Of a stretch of DNA of 64,000 nucleotides, positions 23,831 to 35,575 are shown piece after piece. The DNA is from Brachynemurus nebulosus (Eukaryota; Arthropoda; Insecta; Neuroptera; Myrmeleontidae). The position numbers and the translations under genes were made by a program. Location: contig JAPWDM010000016.1 in assembly GCA_035578155.1 (NCBI GenBank), positions 453,501 to 517,500 on the forward strand, given 5' to 3'. Positions within the stretch are counted from its first letter, which is position 1, and every line of letters starts with the position of its first letter. The notes under the pieces are model-generated. The model had not been told where the DNA came from. It was given only the letters and a program-made list of their open reading frames with translations, and did no database searches.

Positions 23831-24779
23831 TACGACTGACAAATGCAAACTTAAAAATACAGCTGGACAAATAGCTAGGGAGCTCATGGGAATTTAGGTA
23901 TATGATTTCATCATCATTGATGAATATTATGTAGTTTACTACTGTGCGAATAAGAAAAAGTTGGAACGAAGCTCAGATGGTGCTGACTATTTTTGCAAAT
24001 AAATTTTGAAAATGCAAAAAAAAGAACTCCCTTAAATCATAATATCGTGTCTGCCATTGATATATTGTATTAATGGCAGTCAGTATATAACAAATTTGTG
24101 GAAGGCAGACGTCCACATCGCTGCATTTCTATAAAAAATAATTACAAACATGTAAAAAAAATTGGCTGGTCATTTCATCGTCTTTCTAATACACATTTTT
24201 GGATTTAATATACTTCTTGGAAGAGGAAAATAAAGGTGGCAGACATAGGGGCCTCTGATTTTAGCGACAATTAAAAAAAAAATTTGTCGTAGCATCCTGC
24301 ATAACATAGCGAATTTCCACAAAAATGATTTTCTGCTGGTGAAAGGCCATCCACAACTGACTACAATATTTTAAATTTCCAAATTAACAAATTGAATTTT
24401 GACAGATCAAAAAAACTACTACATATGTATCTCTCTTTAAATTATAATAACAATAAAGTCACTGATGATAGTGATAATGAAGATGATTGATGCCTTTAAT
24501 AAAATTTAACTGGATAAATAAAAATCTTTTTTATATTGAATTCTTAAATAAACTATTCTATCAAAACTATCCTTTCTTTTTCCTGTTTGTACCCATTTAT
24601 ATTTTTAATTTTTAAATTACTTAATTATTAAGTTTTACTTTGAAAATATAGCAAATATGGAATACCATGAGTAACGCTTACATCTATAAAATTTAGAAAA
24701 TTCAGCTTTTTACATTTGTAACATTTTTTAGAGTTTTTTTTTTATCAAAAATGTGTAAATTACAAAGTTTTTTTTACCG
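23831..24779. other. Unassigned AT-rich stretch
   Basis: There is no gene or complete element. The motif TGTCGTAGCATCCTGCATAAC near 24285 (slightly variable) recurs in reverse orientation near 49010-49030, marking a shared repeat end. Confidence 0.55.
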
Positions 24780-24784
24780 GTTTT

Positions 24785-25300
24785 TAATAAACCGGGAAAA
24801 CAGAACACATCTTTATTCTCTGGACAGGTGTTATGATATACATATGCATATTATATTTGTATTTCTATGTTGCTAGTAGATACATATTTTCTTTGTACTT
24901 CTATACTGTATTCTCTGTTTTATTTAATGCTCAAAATATTGCAAAAACTGAAAACCTTTCGTAATAATAAAATATTTTATAATTTTTGTAATAATAAAAT
25001 TTTGAAACTAATTTAATAATAATAACTCTTAATAAAGTATAAATTTTATTTGTATCAAAACAATTAATAAAGCAAGAATTAATTAACTGGGCTGATTCTG
25101 AAGTTGTTCTGTATTTCTTGAAATTTTGTCTAAACTGTTCAAAAACACACTAGTCAGGTGTCGTTTAAATCTCGAAGAGTTTGATTACAAAATTTTGAAT
25201 AAACCGGGAAAACAGAACACATCTTTATTCTCTGGACATGTGTTATGATATACATATGCATATTATATTTGTATTTCTAAACAATTAATAAAGCAAGTTA
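24785..25300 (+). repeat. Local direct duplication (~83 bp)
   Basis: The block starting AACCGGGAAAACAGAACAC at 24789 recurs at about 25203 with one difference in the CTGGACAGG/CTGGACATG position. A second word, AACAATTAATAAAGCAAG, occurs at about 25060 and 25280. The arrangement indicates a rearranged duplication within the presumed intron of the sulfotransferase gene. Confidence 0.75.
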
Positions 25301-25415
25301 CCTAATAAATAATTATAAAAGTGACTAATAAAATATATATGGGTATTTATAGCCGCCCATATTTATATTTTCTCTTAATAGGAACATAATTTTTATGACA
25401 TTTATTGTTTTATAC

Positions 25416-25668
25416 CTCTTTTTTCTTATGTAATCTATATTTTGCGATGATTTGCCTTCCTAATTTTTGATGATACGTTAACGGTAATGACAACTGCATT
25501 TTATCCCGGTAAGCAGATAATAATCGTTCTAACGGATGTCGCACAATGATAAACGATACAGAATTTTCGATGGCTCTTTGTAATTCCGTTAATGATGGCC
25601 TTGGATACTTTTTTCTAGCTAATGTCAATGGAACAATTTTAGTTTTCCTTAAAAATTCCGGGTTGTAC
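25416..25668 (-). CDS. Internal exon of a carbohydrate sulfotransferase (HNK-1/chondroitin 4-O type)
   Basis: This exon encodes 84 residues on the minus strand. It contains SFIIVRHPLERLLSAYRDK, the 3'-phosphate-binding motif of the Golgi Sulfotransfer_2 family. It continues with YHQKLGRQIIAKYRL, matching the segment after that motif in chondroitin 4-O-sulfotransferases. These enzymes move sulfate from PAPS to sugar chains in the Golgi lumen. The acceptor is a long T-tract ending in AAG at 25669-25671 and the donor is GAG|GTATA at 25415-25416, so the frame is open from splice site to splice site. The PAPS 5'-binding motif and the C-terminal part must lie in other exons, which I could not find in the window. 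It is the only confident host coding sequence here. Which paralogue it is cannot be told. Confidence 0.85.
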
Positions 25669-27420
25669 CTTAAAAAAAAAAAAAATACATTAATAAAATA
25701 CTACTATTTGAAAAAAAAAAAAAAATAAAAAAATAAAAAATTCGACTGCTAAAATATTTAACGTTGTACCCGCGAATGTCGTTGCATTGTTGTTAAGAAG
25801 TTAACAATAATGCATAAACATGTCTACAATCGAAATTTTTCTTTCAGCAAATTATTAAGTGCAATTCTATGTACTCCATTATGCTGTTAACATTGTTAAT
25901 AACATAATTTTCTAAGTATTGACGATAGGGAATACGCATGTATTTAAAAAAAATCTTTAATATTCTTTTGAGTACTCTATTACTATGTAGAAACTTAATA
26001 GCTACAATAAAAAACTTTTTTATTTTAAATTTTATTTAAAAAAAAAAACAAAATATTTAAAAAAATAAAGTTTTTGATAAAATTTTAAATGGTTGTTGAC
26101 GAAACTTGGTATCCAAATGCACAGGTAAAATTAAAAAAAAAGTTGAAATGTCTAAACCATATAAGAATTAACCATCGTTCACTCAAAACCACATACCATT
26201 TATTTTGAATCAATTTTAATTTTCTGAAACATTTTCTGAAATTGAATGTGGTTTGGCTTTTATTTAATTATTTACATAAATTATAGTTGATAATTTAACT
26301 CATGTGTATCAAGTCCTATAAGAATGTAGTTTCTTGTAACAAAATCCCCAAAAAGTTGTAGATAAAAAATAGGTGTATTTTAGGTGTGAATTAATTGTGC
26401 TAATAAAAATGAGGTGTTCTTACCGTTTTCGAGAAAACATGAAAAACAAAAGGGGCGGCTAGGTTTACGTAAACTTAGTCGTCCCCTAGGTAAAAAAAAA
26501 AAAACTGTTTTGGGTAATTTTGAATTATGGAGAATTAGGTCTAAATTAGGTGTTTTTCGACCATGCTGACAAAAATTTTGTAAAATGAAAATTTTAAGAA
26601 AAATCATAAAAAATACTTTAAATCATGGGAGCGCTGTGAATAATGTTAAAAACATTATACACAGCGCTTCCATTGTTTATTGAATGTTATATATTTTGTT
26701 ATGTGACTGAATAGAAAAGTGTCAAAAATTTTCTTAACGCACCCACCAGCATTACAATAATGATGTTATGAATATGATAACTTGTTATAAATTTAAATTT
26801 CCATGTAAATATCTATGTATAAACCCTAAACATTGAACTGAAGTCTTCAACTATTTTGTTAAAGCGGTATTCCTATGTGACGCGTAGAATTTTAAGTTTA
26901 TTTCAGGATTTTTTTCTGTATCAAAATAAAATAGAATCTTTTCAGTTGTTTTATATGTTTCTATTTATATCTTAGACTGTATGAAAAAAAATTGTCGTAC
27001 TTAATTTTACAATGTTTTGCTTATGTTTTTTAGGGTCATAGTAGACTCCTCAGAAAAACATGAGCAGGTGGTGGGCAGTGTATCGCCATTTGCAATGACC
27101 TAAAGTGAAAAAATCAGCCATATTCTTGTTTTATAGATTTGCCTCTATCGTCCGAAGTAGGATTAAGCATTTATATTAATAAATAACAAAATGGCCTACC
27201 TTTAAAAAAATTTTCAAAAATTATGATTCTTTTCATTGATTATCAAAAAAAAAAAAAAAAAAAAAAATTAATAATAAATTATTATTAGAAATAAGTAATT
27301 CTAGTTCGAACGATAACCACTAGTGTGTAGAACAAAGTGCTAAATTTATAGTCCAATTGATTTATTAGGTTCATCTCTACTGTCCCTCTGTCAAAAAATG
27401 TAGTTTCTAGGAAAAAGTAT
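25669..27420. other. Presumed intron of the sulfotransferase gene, with two hairpins
   Basis: AT-rich sequence without coding signals. Two palindromes stand out: 26451-26487 around GTTTACGTAAAC with CGGCTA-type flanks (imperfect arms), and 26628-26672, where GCGCTGTG and AATGTT pair with AACATT and CACAGCGC. Neither matches a known RNA class. Confidence 0.5.
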
Positions 27421-27424
27421 TTAA

Positions 27425-27645
27425 CCCGTATAGGACTAATGACAAGCTCAGCTCGTCATACTAACTTTTAAAAAAAATTCAACTGACGAGTGTGGGTTAT
27501 CTTATATCGGTAACTGGAGATTGTATAGTAAAGAGCAATCATATTGCAAATAATTTAAGCAAAACACACCAAACTTGCAACTATATTTATAGAGATATTG
27601 GATTTTTTATTTAAAATATTGGAATATATGGCGGTACTAAAGGGG
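27425..27645. mobile_element. Putative TTAA-flanked MITE
   Basis: TTAA (27421-27424 and 27646-27649) flanks CCCGTATAGGAC and the complement of GCGGTACTAAAGGGG. The inverted match is short and imperfect. Placement in a piggyBac-like class rests on the TTAA and the CCC start. Confidence 0.5.
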
Positions 27646-28105
27646 TTAAAGCTTTAGTAATAAATTTCTCATAAAATATATCATAATAATTAGGAAAAAA
27701 TATTTTCATAAAAAATATATATTTACTACACTTCAGACAATAATCTAGATACTAGACTTCAGTATTTATAAGTTTTTGAACTGGCGGGCTATAAGCATGT
27801 TTGCTTTGGTCATAAACGAAAAAAATATTCTTAATTTTGTTTCAAAAGTCAATTTTATTGCTATCCACATTTTATTTTATAAGTATATATATATATATAT
27901 TTAGGCCAGAGCAGATGTGTATATTTTGCACAAAACAGTAAATTTCTTGGTCTCCCTCGAAAATATTATGCACTCCCGCACGGTTAGGGATCAATGTACT
28001 CCATTCCCTGATACTTACCGATATCAGCCACATGTGATTCATAGAACAACCCTTCCGCTTCTTCGTAAGGATCGTTTTCACAGAGCGCTAACACTATAGG
28101 GTAGT

Positions 28106-28300
28106 GTCGTGTAAGACGGCGCACTTAACATTTAGATGGCTATAAAAAAATAGCGGAAAATGTTATAGAAGTAAATTGTATTTATTGTAGTACCTTAATG
28201 ATTAGTTAACGCTGTGATAAAGGATTTTTATTATAAACACAATACCGATCGAGTTATTAAAAAAAAATCACAAAATGGGAAATGCGCACTCTTACACGAC
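28106..28300. mobile_element. Small MITE with GTCGTGTAAGA ends
   Basis: GTCGTGTAAGACGGCGCAC at 28106 and its near-complement GTGCGCACTCTTACACGAC-like sequence ending at 28300 form ends of about 20 bp. The 195-bp interior is AT-rich and non-coding. No clear target duplication was seen. Confidence 0.55.
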
Positions 28301-28365
28301 CGGTCCACTTGTTTGGACCGGTTTCAAACGAATAAAAGAGCTATGACAGTACGGCGGCACACTAT

Positions 28366-28504
28366 GTCGTCAAAAGTATGGGAACATCCTGATCCAAGAT
28401 ATGTCCACACTTTTGACGCCGTAGTGTACTTAATACTATGGTACACTACTATGTTAAAAATGTGGGTACACTTTGGGTCAGGGTGTCCCCATACTTTTGA
28501 CGAC
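28366..28504. mobile_element. Palindromic MITE with GTCGTCAAAAGTATGGG ends
   Basis: GTCGTCAAAAGTATGGGAAC at 28366 mirrors CCCCATACTTTTGACGAC ending at 28504. The inner CACTTTTGACGCCGTAGTGTA and TACACTACTATGTTAAAAATG blocks are also partly complementary. The whole 139 bp folds back on itself. It is a Tc1/mariner-like MITE by general appearance only. Confidence 0.6.
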
Positions 28505-28669
28505 GTGAAAACGGAAATAGCGAAACTTGTAGTGACTGTTAGGTGAAACAAATGCAAGTTGATCATTGCTTAGTTGTTAACATTTTATATTTTCAAATGA
28601 TTTCGTTTATCCCACCACTCTTAATCTTACTAAGCTTTAGGAGCTTCAAATTGGTGTATATATAGTAAT

Positions 28670-29338
28670 CCAACAAAAACAGATATCTGAAGATATCTGC
28701 AAAAATGGAGGCAAGTACTTTGTCAGCTGGGTATTGGTTTGCAACATAGCTTACGTCAACTAAATAAATAAGCAAAAGAAAAAATTAAAAATAAAAAGAC
28801 TAACAATATATAAATAATTACACAACTGCATTTAGTATTACTATTTTAAAATTAAAAAAAAATAGTTTAAATCGATTCTTATGCCAAGTACAAATATAAT
28901 TATAACAACAATGATAAACACAAATTTTAAATTTAAAAATAAATCCTTTCAAAAAAAAAAAAAAAAATCAAAATAAATTTTTTGAATAACAATTTCGGTT
29001 TTACTTGGTCCAAATTGTTATTCAAAAAAATTATTTTGATTTTTTTTTTTTTTGAAAGGATTTATTTTTAAATTTAAAATTTGTGTTTATCATAGTTATT
29101 ATAATTATATTTGTACTTGGCATAAGAATCGATTTCAACTATTTTTTTTTTAATTTTAAAATAGTAATACTAAAAAATGCAGTTGTGTAATTATTTATAT
29201 AATGTTAGTCTTTTTATTTTTAATTTTTTCTTTTGCTTATTTATTTAGTTGACGTAAGCTATGTTGCAAACCAATACCCAGCTGACAAAGTACTTGCCTC
29301 CATTTTTGCAGATATCTTCAGATATCTGTTTTTGTCGG
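28670..29338. repeat. 670-bp near-perfect hairpin
   Basis: 28670-28995 is the reverse complement of about 29012-29338 with only a few differences. The loop is 16 nt (CGGTTTTACTTGGTCC). The ends are CCAACAAAAACAG and CTGTTTTTGTCGG, and each arm starts with a nested palindrome AGATATCTGAAGATATCT. It is non-coding. It could be a foldback MITE; a transcript would form a 320-bp double strand. Confidence 0.85.
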
Positions 29339-29621
29339 ATATCACCCATATTTGTTCTATTTTTTGTTAAACCATAAGAAGTACTTATATGTATGTACTT
29401 GTCTCCATGTTTTATCAATATCGCAGATTTTCCTTTTAATTTCATTCTAGGTATATTTTAACTCTAATATTTTTAAATCACATAAGAATGACATTTTGTA
29501 TTAGTTTGTAATATTCTAAGTTTTAATTAAAGTCTGAAAGTATGAAGAAACTGGAGGAGGAAAGAAATCAGGAAATTAGTTACTGAAATATTTATTTTAT
29601 CTTCTTGTGTAGTTTATAATA

Positions 29622-30190
29622 CAGTGTAAACTCTATATAACGAACTTCTACTTAACGAAAAACTCCTTAAAACGTAGAAATTACAAAGGTTTGTTTGGTT
29701 TACATTATCATTCGTATATTGAAACACTCTTTATAACGTAATAGCCACTCTCAGTAGCGAAAAATACGTCATTTTTTAAGCCAAAAAAATTTTTATTTCA
29801 CTGACTTTCAAACAAAATAGTGATACAGAGTCGTAAATATTTCGTACGCAGAAAGTGATTCTTAGAAATCCGTTTATTTGTTTGTTGTAATTGCCTAGCA
29901 CGTGTTTTGCCTACTGTACTTCCGTACTACTGTTTTATTGCTGTCTTGACGTTATCATATTCTTAATTGCTTTCAAGCTTTTTAACTGTAAACATGGCGA
30001 GTAAAAGAAAGAGTCTGTGTATTGACGAAAAAGTGTCATTTAATTCAGTCAAAATCAAAACCACTTACTAAATTCGTAAGTTGTATTCGTAAAATTGTAT
30101 TGTTTTCTTTTACTCTCCATATAACGAAAACTCTTTATAACGTAATAAAATACCCGATCCCTTCAATTTCGTTATATGGAATTTACACTG
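29622..30190 (+). mobile_element. pogo/Tigger-type deletion derivative
   Basis: The ends CAGTGTAAAYTCYATATAAC are inverted over 23 bp with two differences and flanked by TA (29620-29621 and 30191-30192). CAGT plus a TATAACGAA-type inner end is typical of pogo/Tigger elements. The interior keeps the start of the transposase gene (29994-30071), so this is a shortened copy of an autonomous element. Blocks related to CTCTTTATAACGTAAT recur just inside both ends. Confidence 0.8.
29994..30071 (+). pseudogene. Start of a pogo/Tigger transposase
   Basis: The 25-codon frame begins MASKRKSLCIDEKVSF, matching the usual start of Tigger/CENP-B-like proteins just before the CENP-B N-terminal helix-turn-helix. 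It then leaves homology and stops at 30069. The body of the gene is deleted. Confidence 0.7.
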
Positions 30191-30789
30191 TAATTAGAAA
30201 TTTACATTTTAATTGTGCAATATAATGTTAGTAAATTTGCGACTCAACATTCTACTAATTGCAGCCCAGTACTTCATCTATTTAGACTACGTGCATATTT
30301 ATTAATAATGACGAGCTCAATATGGACACTTCAATAATGTTAATTATATCTAGAACAACACACTTTTCTTATCGGTCAGAATTCAACTCGCACACTTTGT
30401 CGCCTGAACATAAAGTAGCAAGAAAGTAAATTTTGTATATAATTTTTTGTTACATTGTAATAATACATTTGGAACAATTATAGCAAACGCTGAAACGAAA
30501 TAGATATTTTCTTTTATGAATGCAATCCACTAATATGTATGCGTAAGTGTTTACATTATTTGACCTTCTTGACTAGTCAAAATTAGTGTCCGACCGAAGC
30601 TTCGGCTTCGGCTTCGGCTTCAGCCACCTTCGGCCACTTAACGCGCCTTCGGCCACACATTCGGGTTCGGCCAAAAAGAAGCCGTAGGTCTGGCCGAAGC
30701 CGAAGGTGGCATCTTTTTACATAATGTAATTTTATTTATTCTTATTTTACCCTAAATTACGTTTATAATTCTGTATTTTGAAAGTTTTT

Positions 30790-30950
30790 GTTTATTATTA
30801 CCTGAACCTATATAAGTATATACCTAATAATTTAAAATATCCTTTTAAAGGAATTACAGTTCCATAAAAATTTTTGGAATTTCCATCTAGGCGGCTTTTT
30901 TGTTGAGAAAAAGAATGACGGTAACTTTATTGCTTTATTGTAATTTTATT
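30790..30950 (+). repeat. hAT subterminal block, repeated at 49034-49192
   Basis: The block from GTTTATTATTACCTGAACC through GGAATTTCCATCTAGGCGGC to GCTTTATTGTAATTTT occurs on both sides of the foreign interior in the same orientation, with few differences. On the left it is also bracketed by two copies of TTACCCTAAATTACGTTTAT (30750 and 30960). This could be an old duplication inside the hAT element or a duplication made when the interior was inserted. Confidence 0.7.
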
Positions 30951-31004
30951 TATTCTTATTTTACCCTAAATTACGTTTATAATTTTGTATTTTGAAAGTT
31001 TTAG

Positions 31005-31122
31005 CGAATTTTCAGAATGAAAATTCAGCTATTACAGCAGCTCTTATGGTAAGACCTAAGCCCGGGACTATGGCAGAAATTTGTTTTGGAGCCTCTAGAA
31101 CCCGAAAATCTACTTCACTAAA

Positions 31123-31178
<56 letters not shown>

Positions 31179-33260
31179 TTATGTTTGTACGCGATAACTC
31201 TCGAACGAAACGTTTAATGCTTATGAAATTTGGTATGCAAACTGGAATGTCGATTTGCTAGGCTAAGTTCGTTAGCCAGACACATCGGATGCCCAGAAAC
31301 TGGTTTTTTGGGCACTTTTGACAAAAGTGTCCTAAGTGCTAGAGACATTAGAATTCGAAAGATTTTTTTTGATGAATCGAAAGTACATTAAAAATGACAT
31401 AATAAAGCTCCTGTAAGCTACCTTTGTTTGTTGGCTCATTCTCCAGAAAAATTAAAAATAATTTTCAAAATTTCGGCTTAAAGATTTTTTGTCTTTGTCT
31501 TACACACTCAAAATTATATACCTTGTTTACAACCATATGATTATACTCTTAAATACATATTAAATATCTTTGACTCAATTGATTATAAAATACAAAAAAA
31601 TTATGTGTAATAATGATTAGAGAATTAATAAATTATAGAATCTGATCAGTTAGACTATAATTTTTGTTCGAGCAAAAAACTATTTTACATATTTTTCACA
31701 GTATAAAGGTGTCCTTATATACATATAGACATAGTAGCTTTTTGTCAAATGAATATTATTAAATTATTTGCTTTTGTTTTGATTTCAAAAATATTTCTAT
31801 TAATAAAAATTGTCAATTATTCTCATTATAAATTTTTGCAATATAGTAATCTCAAAATGTTATTTATATGTTATATTAAAAAAATCAAAATTTTTTTCTA
31901 AAAAATTTAAATTTTATGTATTATTTACCTATATAATTATATTAAAAAAAAAAATAAAAACAAGAATTCAATTTTAAAAAATTCAAATGTAGTACTTAAA
32001 TAAAATAGATGACTCTAGTAAACAGAGCATTTGTCAAACTGATTTTTGGAAATTAGGTTATTTGGATGACGGTATAAATGTGATAAATGTATATTTATAA
32101 AAGCGAAAGTTTCATTCGACCAAAAGTAAGTATTTACATGGTTGTAGTATTTAACTACGGTATGTATAAAATATATCTTTAACTTTTATTATTTCATTCA
32201 GTGTTTTTTTACAGATAGTATTTACTTCACGTCAACAAAAAAATCTTCTTCGACGATGATAAAATGCTAAAAACCACCATGGTATTACTAACACTACAAA
32301 ATTTAATAGAAGTCTTCATTTAGTTCTGTCAATGTGAAGGTTGTGAAACAATGTGAAAATAAGGTTATTTTTAAATAGTTAACATTTTTTAGAGCAAATT
32401 ATTGCAACTAAAGTCTATTTTCAGGTGAGTGTGTGCATTTTTTTGGACTATTGTCATGGTTGCACAGAAGATTTGAAGAATCTCTGAATACGTATTGTTA
32501 TAAAATCGAAATCACTAACAATTTCTGTCAAGTAAGTAAATTCTATCTATTTTGCTTCCCAAGCTACTAAAGTAGCGATAGTATAAAAATTTTTTCTCCC
32601 TAAAATGAAAATTTTCACGTGCATTTACGTTTCACACATTCCTGAATAATTTTGATTTCGTGTCGATCTACCGTCTCTGTGTCGCAAGATTGCACAAAGT
32701 AAGCAAAGAAATTATGCAACCTAAATTCCTAAATGGTCCCCTACGAATTTCATCGCAATCGGAGTAATGGTAGCCACGACGCTACCATGAAAATCCAATA
32801 AATATTTATATCTTTCTTGCTTGTATATCCACTTCATTGTGGTCGTTCGTCTGTGTGTCGCCAGTTTCCACCAAGTGGTATAACTTCTAAATTATTCGAT
32901 TGTTTTTAATGAAATTTTCAGAAATTATGCGGTTTAGTACCTAGATGGTCACTTATGAATTTAATAGAAATCGGAGTAACGGTAGCTACGCCGCTACCAT
33001 GTCATTCCATTAATATACTAAATTGCACCAAGTGGCATAACTTCTGAACTATTCAATTCTTTTTTATGAAATTGTCAGAAATTATGCAGTCTGGTTCCTA
33101 GATGATCCTCTACAAATTGCATTGCATTCGGAGTAATAGTATCCACGGGGCTACTATGAAATCCCATTAAATTTCAATATCTTATTTATTGCTAGTCCCA
33201 CTAGGCTCAAATTTTTAAAGTATTTTAGGGGTTAGTTTCTAAAATATTTTTACTGTTATT
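31005..33260 (+). repeat. (TA)n-linked repeat X, left part, with ~160-bp tandem units
   Basis: It starts GAATGAAAATTCAGCT, then TTATGGTAAGACC, a (TA)n tract (31125-31174) and GTACGCGATAACTCTCGAACG. The last block resembles Helitron-type 5' regions of insects. A block around GCCAGACACATCGGATGCCC recurs at 48170-48200. Three degenerate units at 32690-33180 each carry CGGAGTAATRGTA and CCACG...CTACCATGAAA. No protein is encoded. The same starting block is seen at 58928, 61830 (reverse) and 63893. Confidence 0.55.
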
Positions 33261-33269
33261 TTATACGAG

Positions 33270-33388
33270 GATGCTGTGTGCCACACTCCATTGGCAGCGT
33301 ATTTTCTTTTATTTTTGATCATCCAGCTGCCCTTGTAAGCCTGTTAAAAGTCACAGGCCCAAAAAAACGCTGCCAATTATTCAAAGAA

Positions 33389-33448
<60 letters not shown>

Positions 33449-33450
33449 TT
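33270..33450. repeat. TAA-tailed palindromic unit
   Basis: ATTGGCAGCGT (33290) and ACGCTGCCAAT (33369) are inverted, and a (AAT)n tract follows (33391-33449). It may be a LINE 3' end or MITE. The poly-Asn and poly-Leu frames it creates are artefacts. Confidence 0.4.
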
Positions 33451-33651
33451 ATTGTTAATCAAAACTGATATACAGTTAGTAACATTGTCCGATAAAAATA
33501 AAAGATTTAAGTTAGTGGTAAACAATGTTAAAAATTAAACAATTAGAAAGTTAAATTAAAACTATTAGTTCGACTAGACTAAAATTGGATGCATTCTCTT
33601 TATTATAATGTTTTTTGTAAGACTATCTAGAATTAAGTACACTTAATTTAT

Positions 33652-34055
33652 AACGATACATTTTCTGAAAAAAGCGCTTAGGATCAAAGTTAAAGAGTTC
33701 AAAGTGATGCACTTGATGACGACTTTGAAGTTGACCTAGGTGTCAGTTTACAATTGGAGTGACATTGGGGTTTAACTTACAATTGGAGTGACATTAAATG
33801 TTTTCTTAACTTTACTTCTAAAACTACTTACAAAAATGTTTTCTCCTAATTTTTCTATAAATTTGCGCCTATTTTTCTATTACGTCAGGTTTTTTTTTAT
33901 TTAGAAAAATAACGCAACAAATCAATTTTGAAGATAAATTGAGTCAATTGACCTTGAAAATCGATTTCAAGGTCAACTTCAAGGTCAACATCAAGTGCAT
34001 CACTTAAAATTCTACAAATTTGGAACTCACCACTTTTTTCAGAAAATGTATCGTT
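33652..34055. mobile_element. MITE with 23-bp perfect inverted ends
   Basis: AACGATACATTTTCTGAAAA at 33652, with three further bases, is exactly mirrored by the end at 34055. Inverted similarity extends inward through GTGATGCACTTGATG and GAAGTTGACCT. Two copies of ACAATTGGAGTGACATT (about 33752 and 33778) and several AAGGTCAAC words lie inside. It is non-coding. Confidence 0.75.
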
Positions 34056-35532
34056 TTAGAAATATTTAGCTATAACTGTTTTCATCTACAGTGGTTGAAG
34101 GATGTTTTCTACCCCTAAAAAGCGTATTTAGTCGGAAAAAAGAAACACGTATTTAATATTTTTCGCTGTTTAATAAGTATGTTAAATTTCATTCAAATTA
34201 GCGAGTATCAAGTTGGGTAATGTTTTGCCGATCTAGTTTTTTCAATATTTCTTTGCTCGCTTTCAGAATTTGTAATTTAATTTCTACGGACAAATAACTC
34301 ATTTTTTTCTTCGATTTGAGTAACTTTTATTTGCTGACGTTGACCATTAATTGATCGAAACATATCAAATATGTTTCATTGATTTTTATTAATTTTAAGT
34401 TCCAGGATGTTATGATAATAATCTGCTAATTTTTGTCACCTACAATTGGTGATTTTATAATCATTATCTGTGTGAATAGTTTCATTTCCACCAGAGCAGT
34501 TTCATAGACTCGATTGGCATATTTACATGTAAAAAATAAGATAAAAACATGGTTTTCTTATATTTTTACAGGTACGGAAGAACTGGTAGAATTCTTTATG
34601 AAGTTGTTCACTGTGGAACTAAAAATTTTCTTCTGAACAAAATTATGAGGGAGTAACCACAACTAACTTCTGCTGTGAGGAACAAAGGGAAAAAATTTGA
34701 ACAGAAGTTCTTAAACAAGTAAGTAAAAATGAAAAAGTAATTTTATTAATTTTTCTATTCCTTATATATTGTGAACATTGATATACATGGATGGCCAACT
34801 ATGTACCTATTTTTGAAGCAAATATGTTGTACACAATTGGTATCTATGACAACAAAAACCCCAATATAAACAATTGATAAGAGTGTGACAACAAGACATT
34901 AAAGGTTTAGTGTATCTTTGTTTATTCCTGACTCAAAATTAGCATTTCTTTAACAAAAGTATTTTGTCATTCATTAGATAAAGACAAAATATAGTTTAGA
35001 AATACAAATGACTGCTGTCATCTTTTTCTTTAATGACTATTTAACTTTTTAAACGATTTTTTAAGTTGTCTCTCTATGTATCTCTATGATTGTGAATGAA
35101 TGAATTTGTACTAACGAATTAAAAGGATTGTGCAGTGATTAATCCCATTGCTTCTTTGTTTCAGATTAATTTGAAAATGCGGACTCGTTAATGCCGAATA
35201 CCCTATTCTTCTGTTGTACAGCACACCCAAATTTTGGAAAATCAAAAGAAGTAGATATTTATTATGCGCTACGTAATAACATAATTTATTATGAACAAAA
35301 AAAAAAAAAAACAGCATTTTGGATAGATGTATTTTTAAAATTAAAAGATTTACATTAAAGGCTTTTTACATATTTAAAGAAAAAGTTTTAGTTTTAACTT
35401 TTCTTTATTTCTCATCCATATGTTCTTATCAAGAATAAATTTTGTAATACCCCAAAAATTTTACTCCAAAAATTTGAGGGTTCCGCAGCCAAAATCACGA
35501 AACCCTTAAAATTTCGTCATTTCTGATCATTT

Positions 35533-35533
<1 letters not shown>
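34056..35533. other. Unassigned AT-rich region
   Basis: No coding sequence was found. A stretch 34572-34718 is bounded by a good acceptor (ATTTTTACAG) and donor (GTAAGT) but is not open in any frame, so it could only be a non-coding exon. A (CA)n tract (35534-35571) ends the region. Confidence 0.5.

Positions 35534-35575
<42 letters not shown>

Noticed and set aside
33278..33538. 86-codon frame with poly-Asn and its poly-Leu counterpart
   Set aside because: Created by the (AAT)n tract at 33391-33449; no other motif.
34572..34718. Possible exon between a good acceptor and donor
   Set aside because: All three frames contain stops, so it cannot be coding; splice-like words are common in AT-rich DNA.
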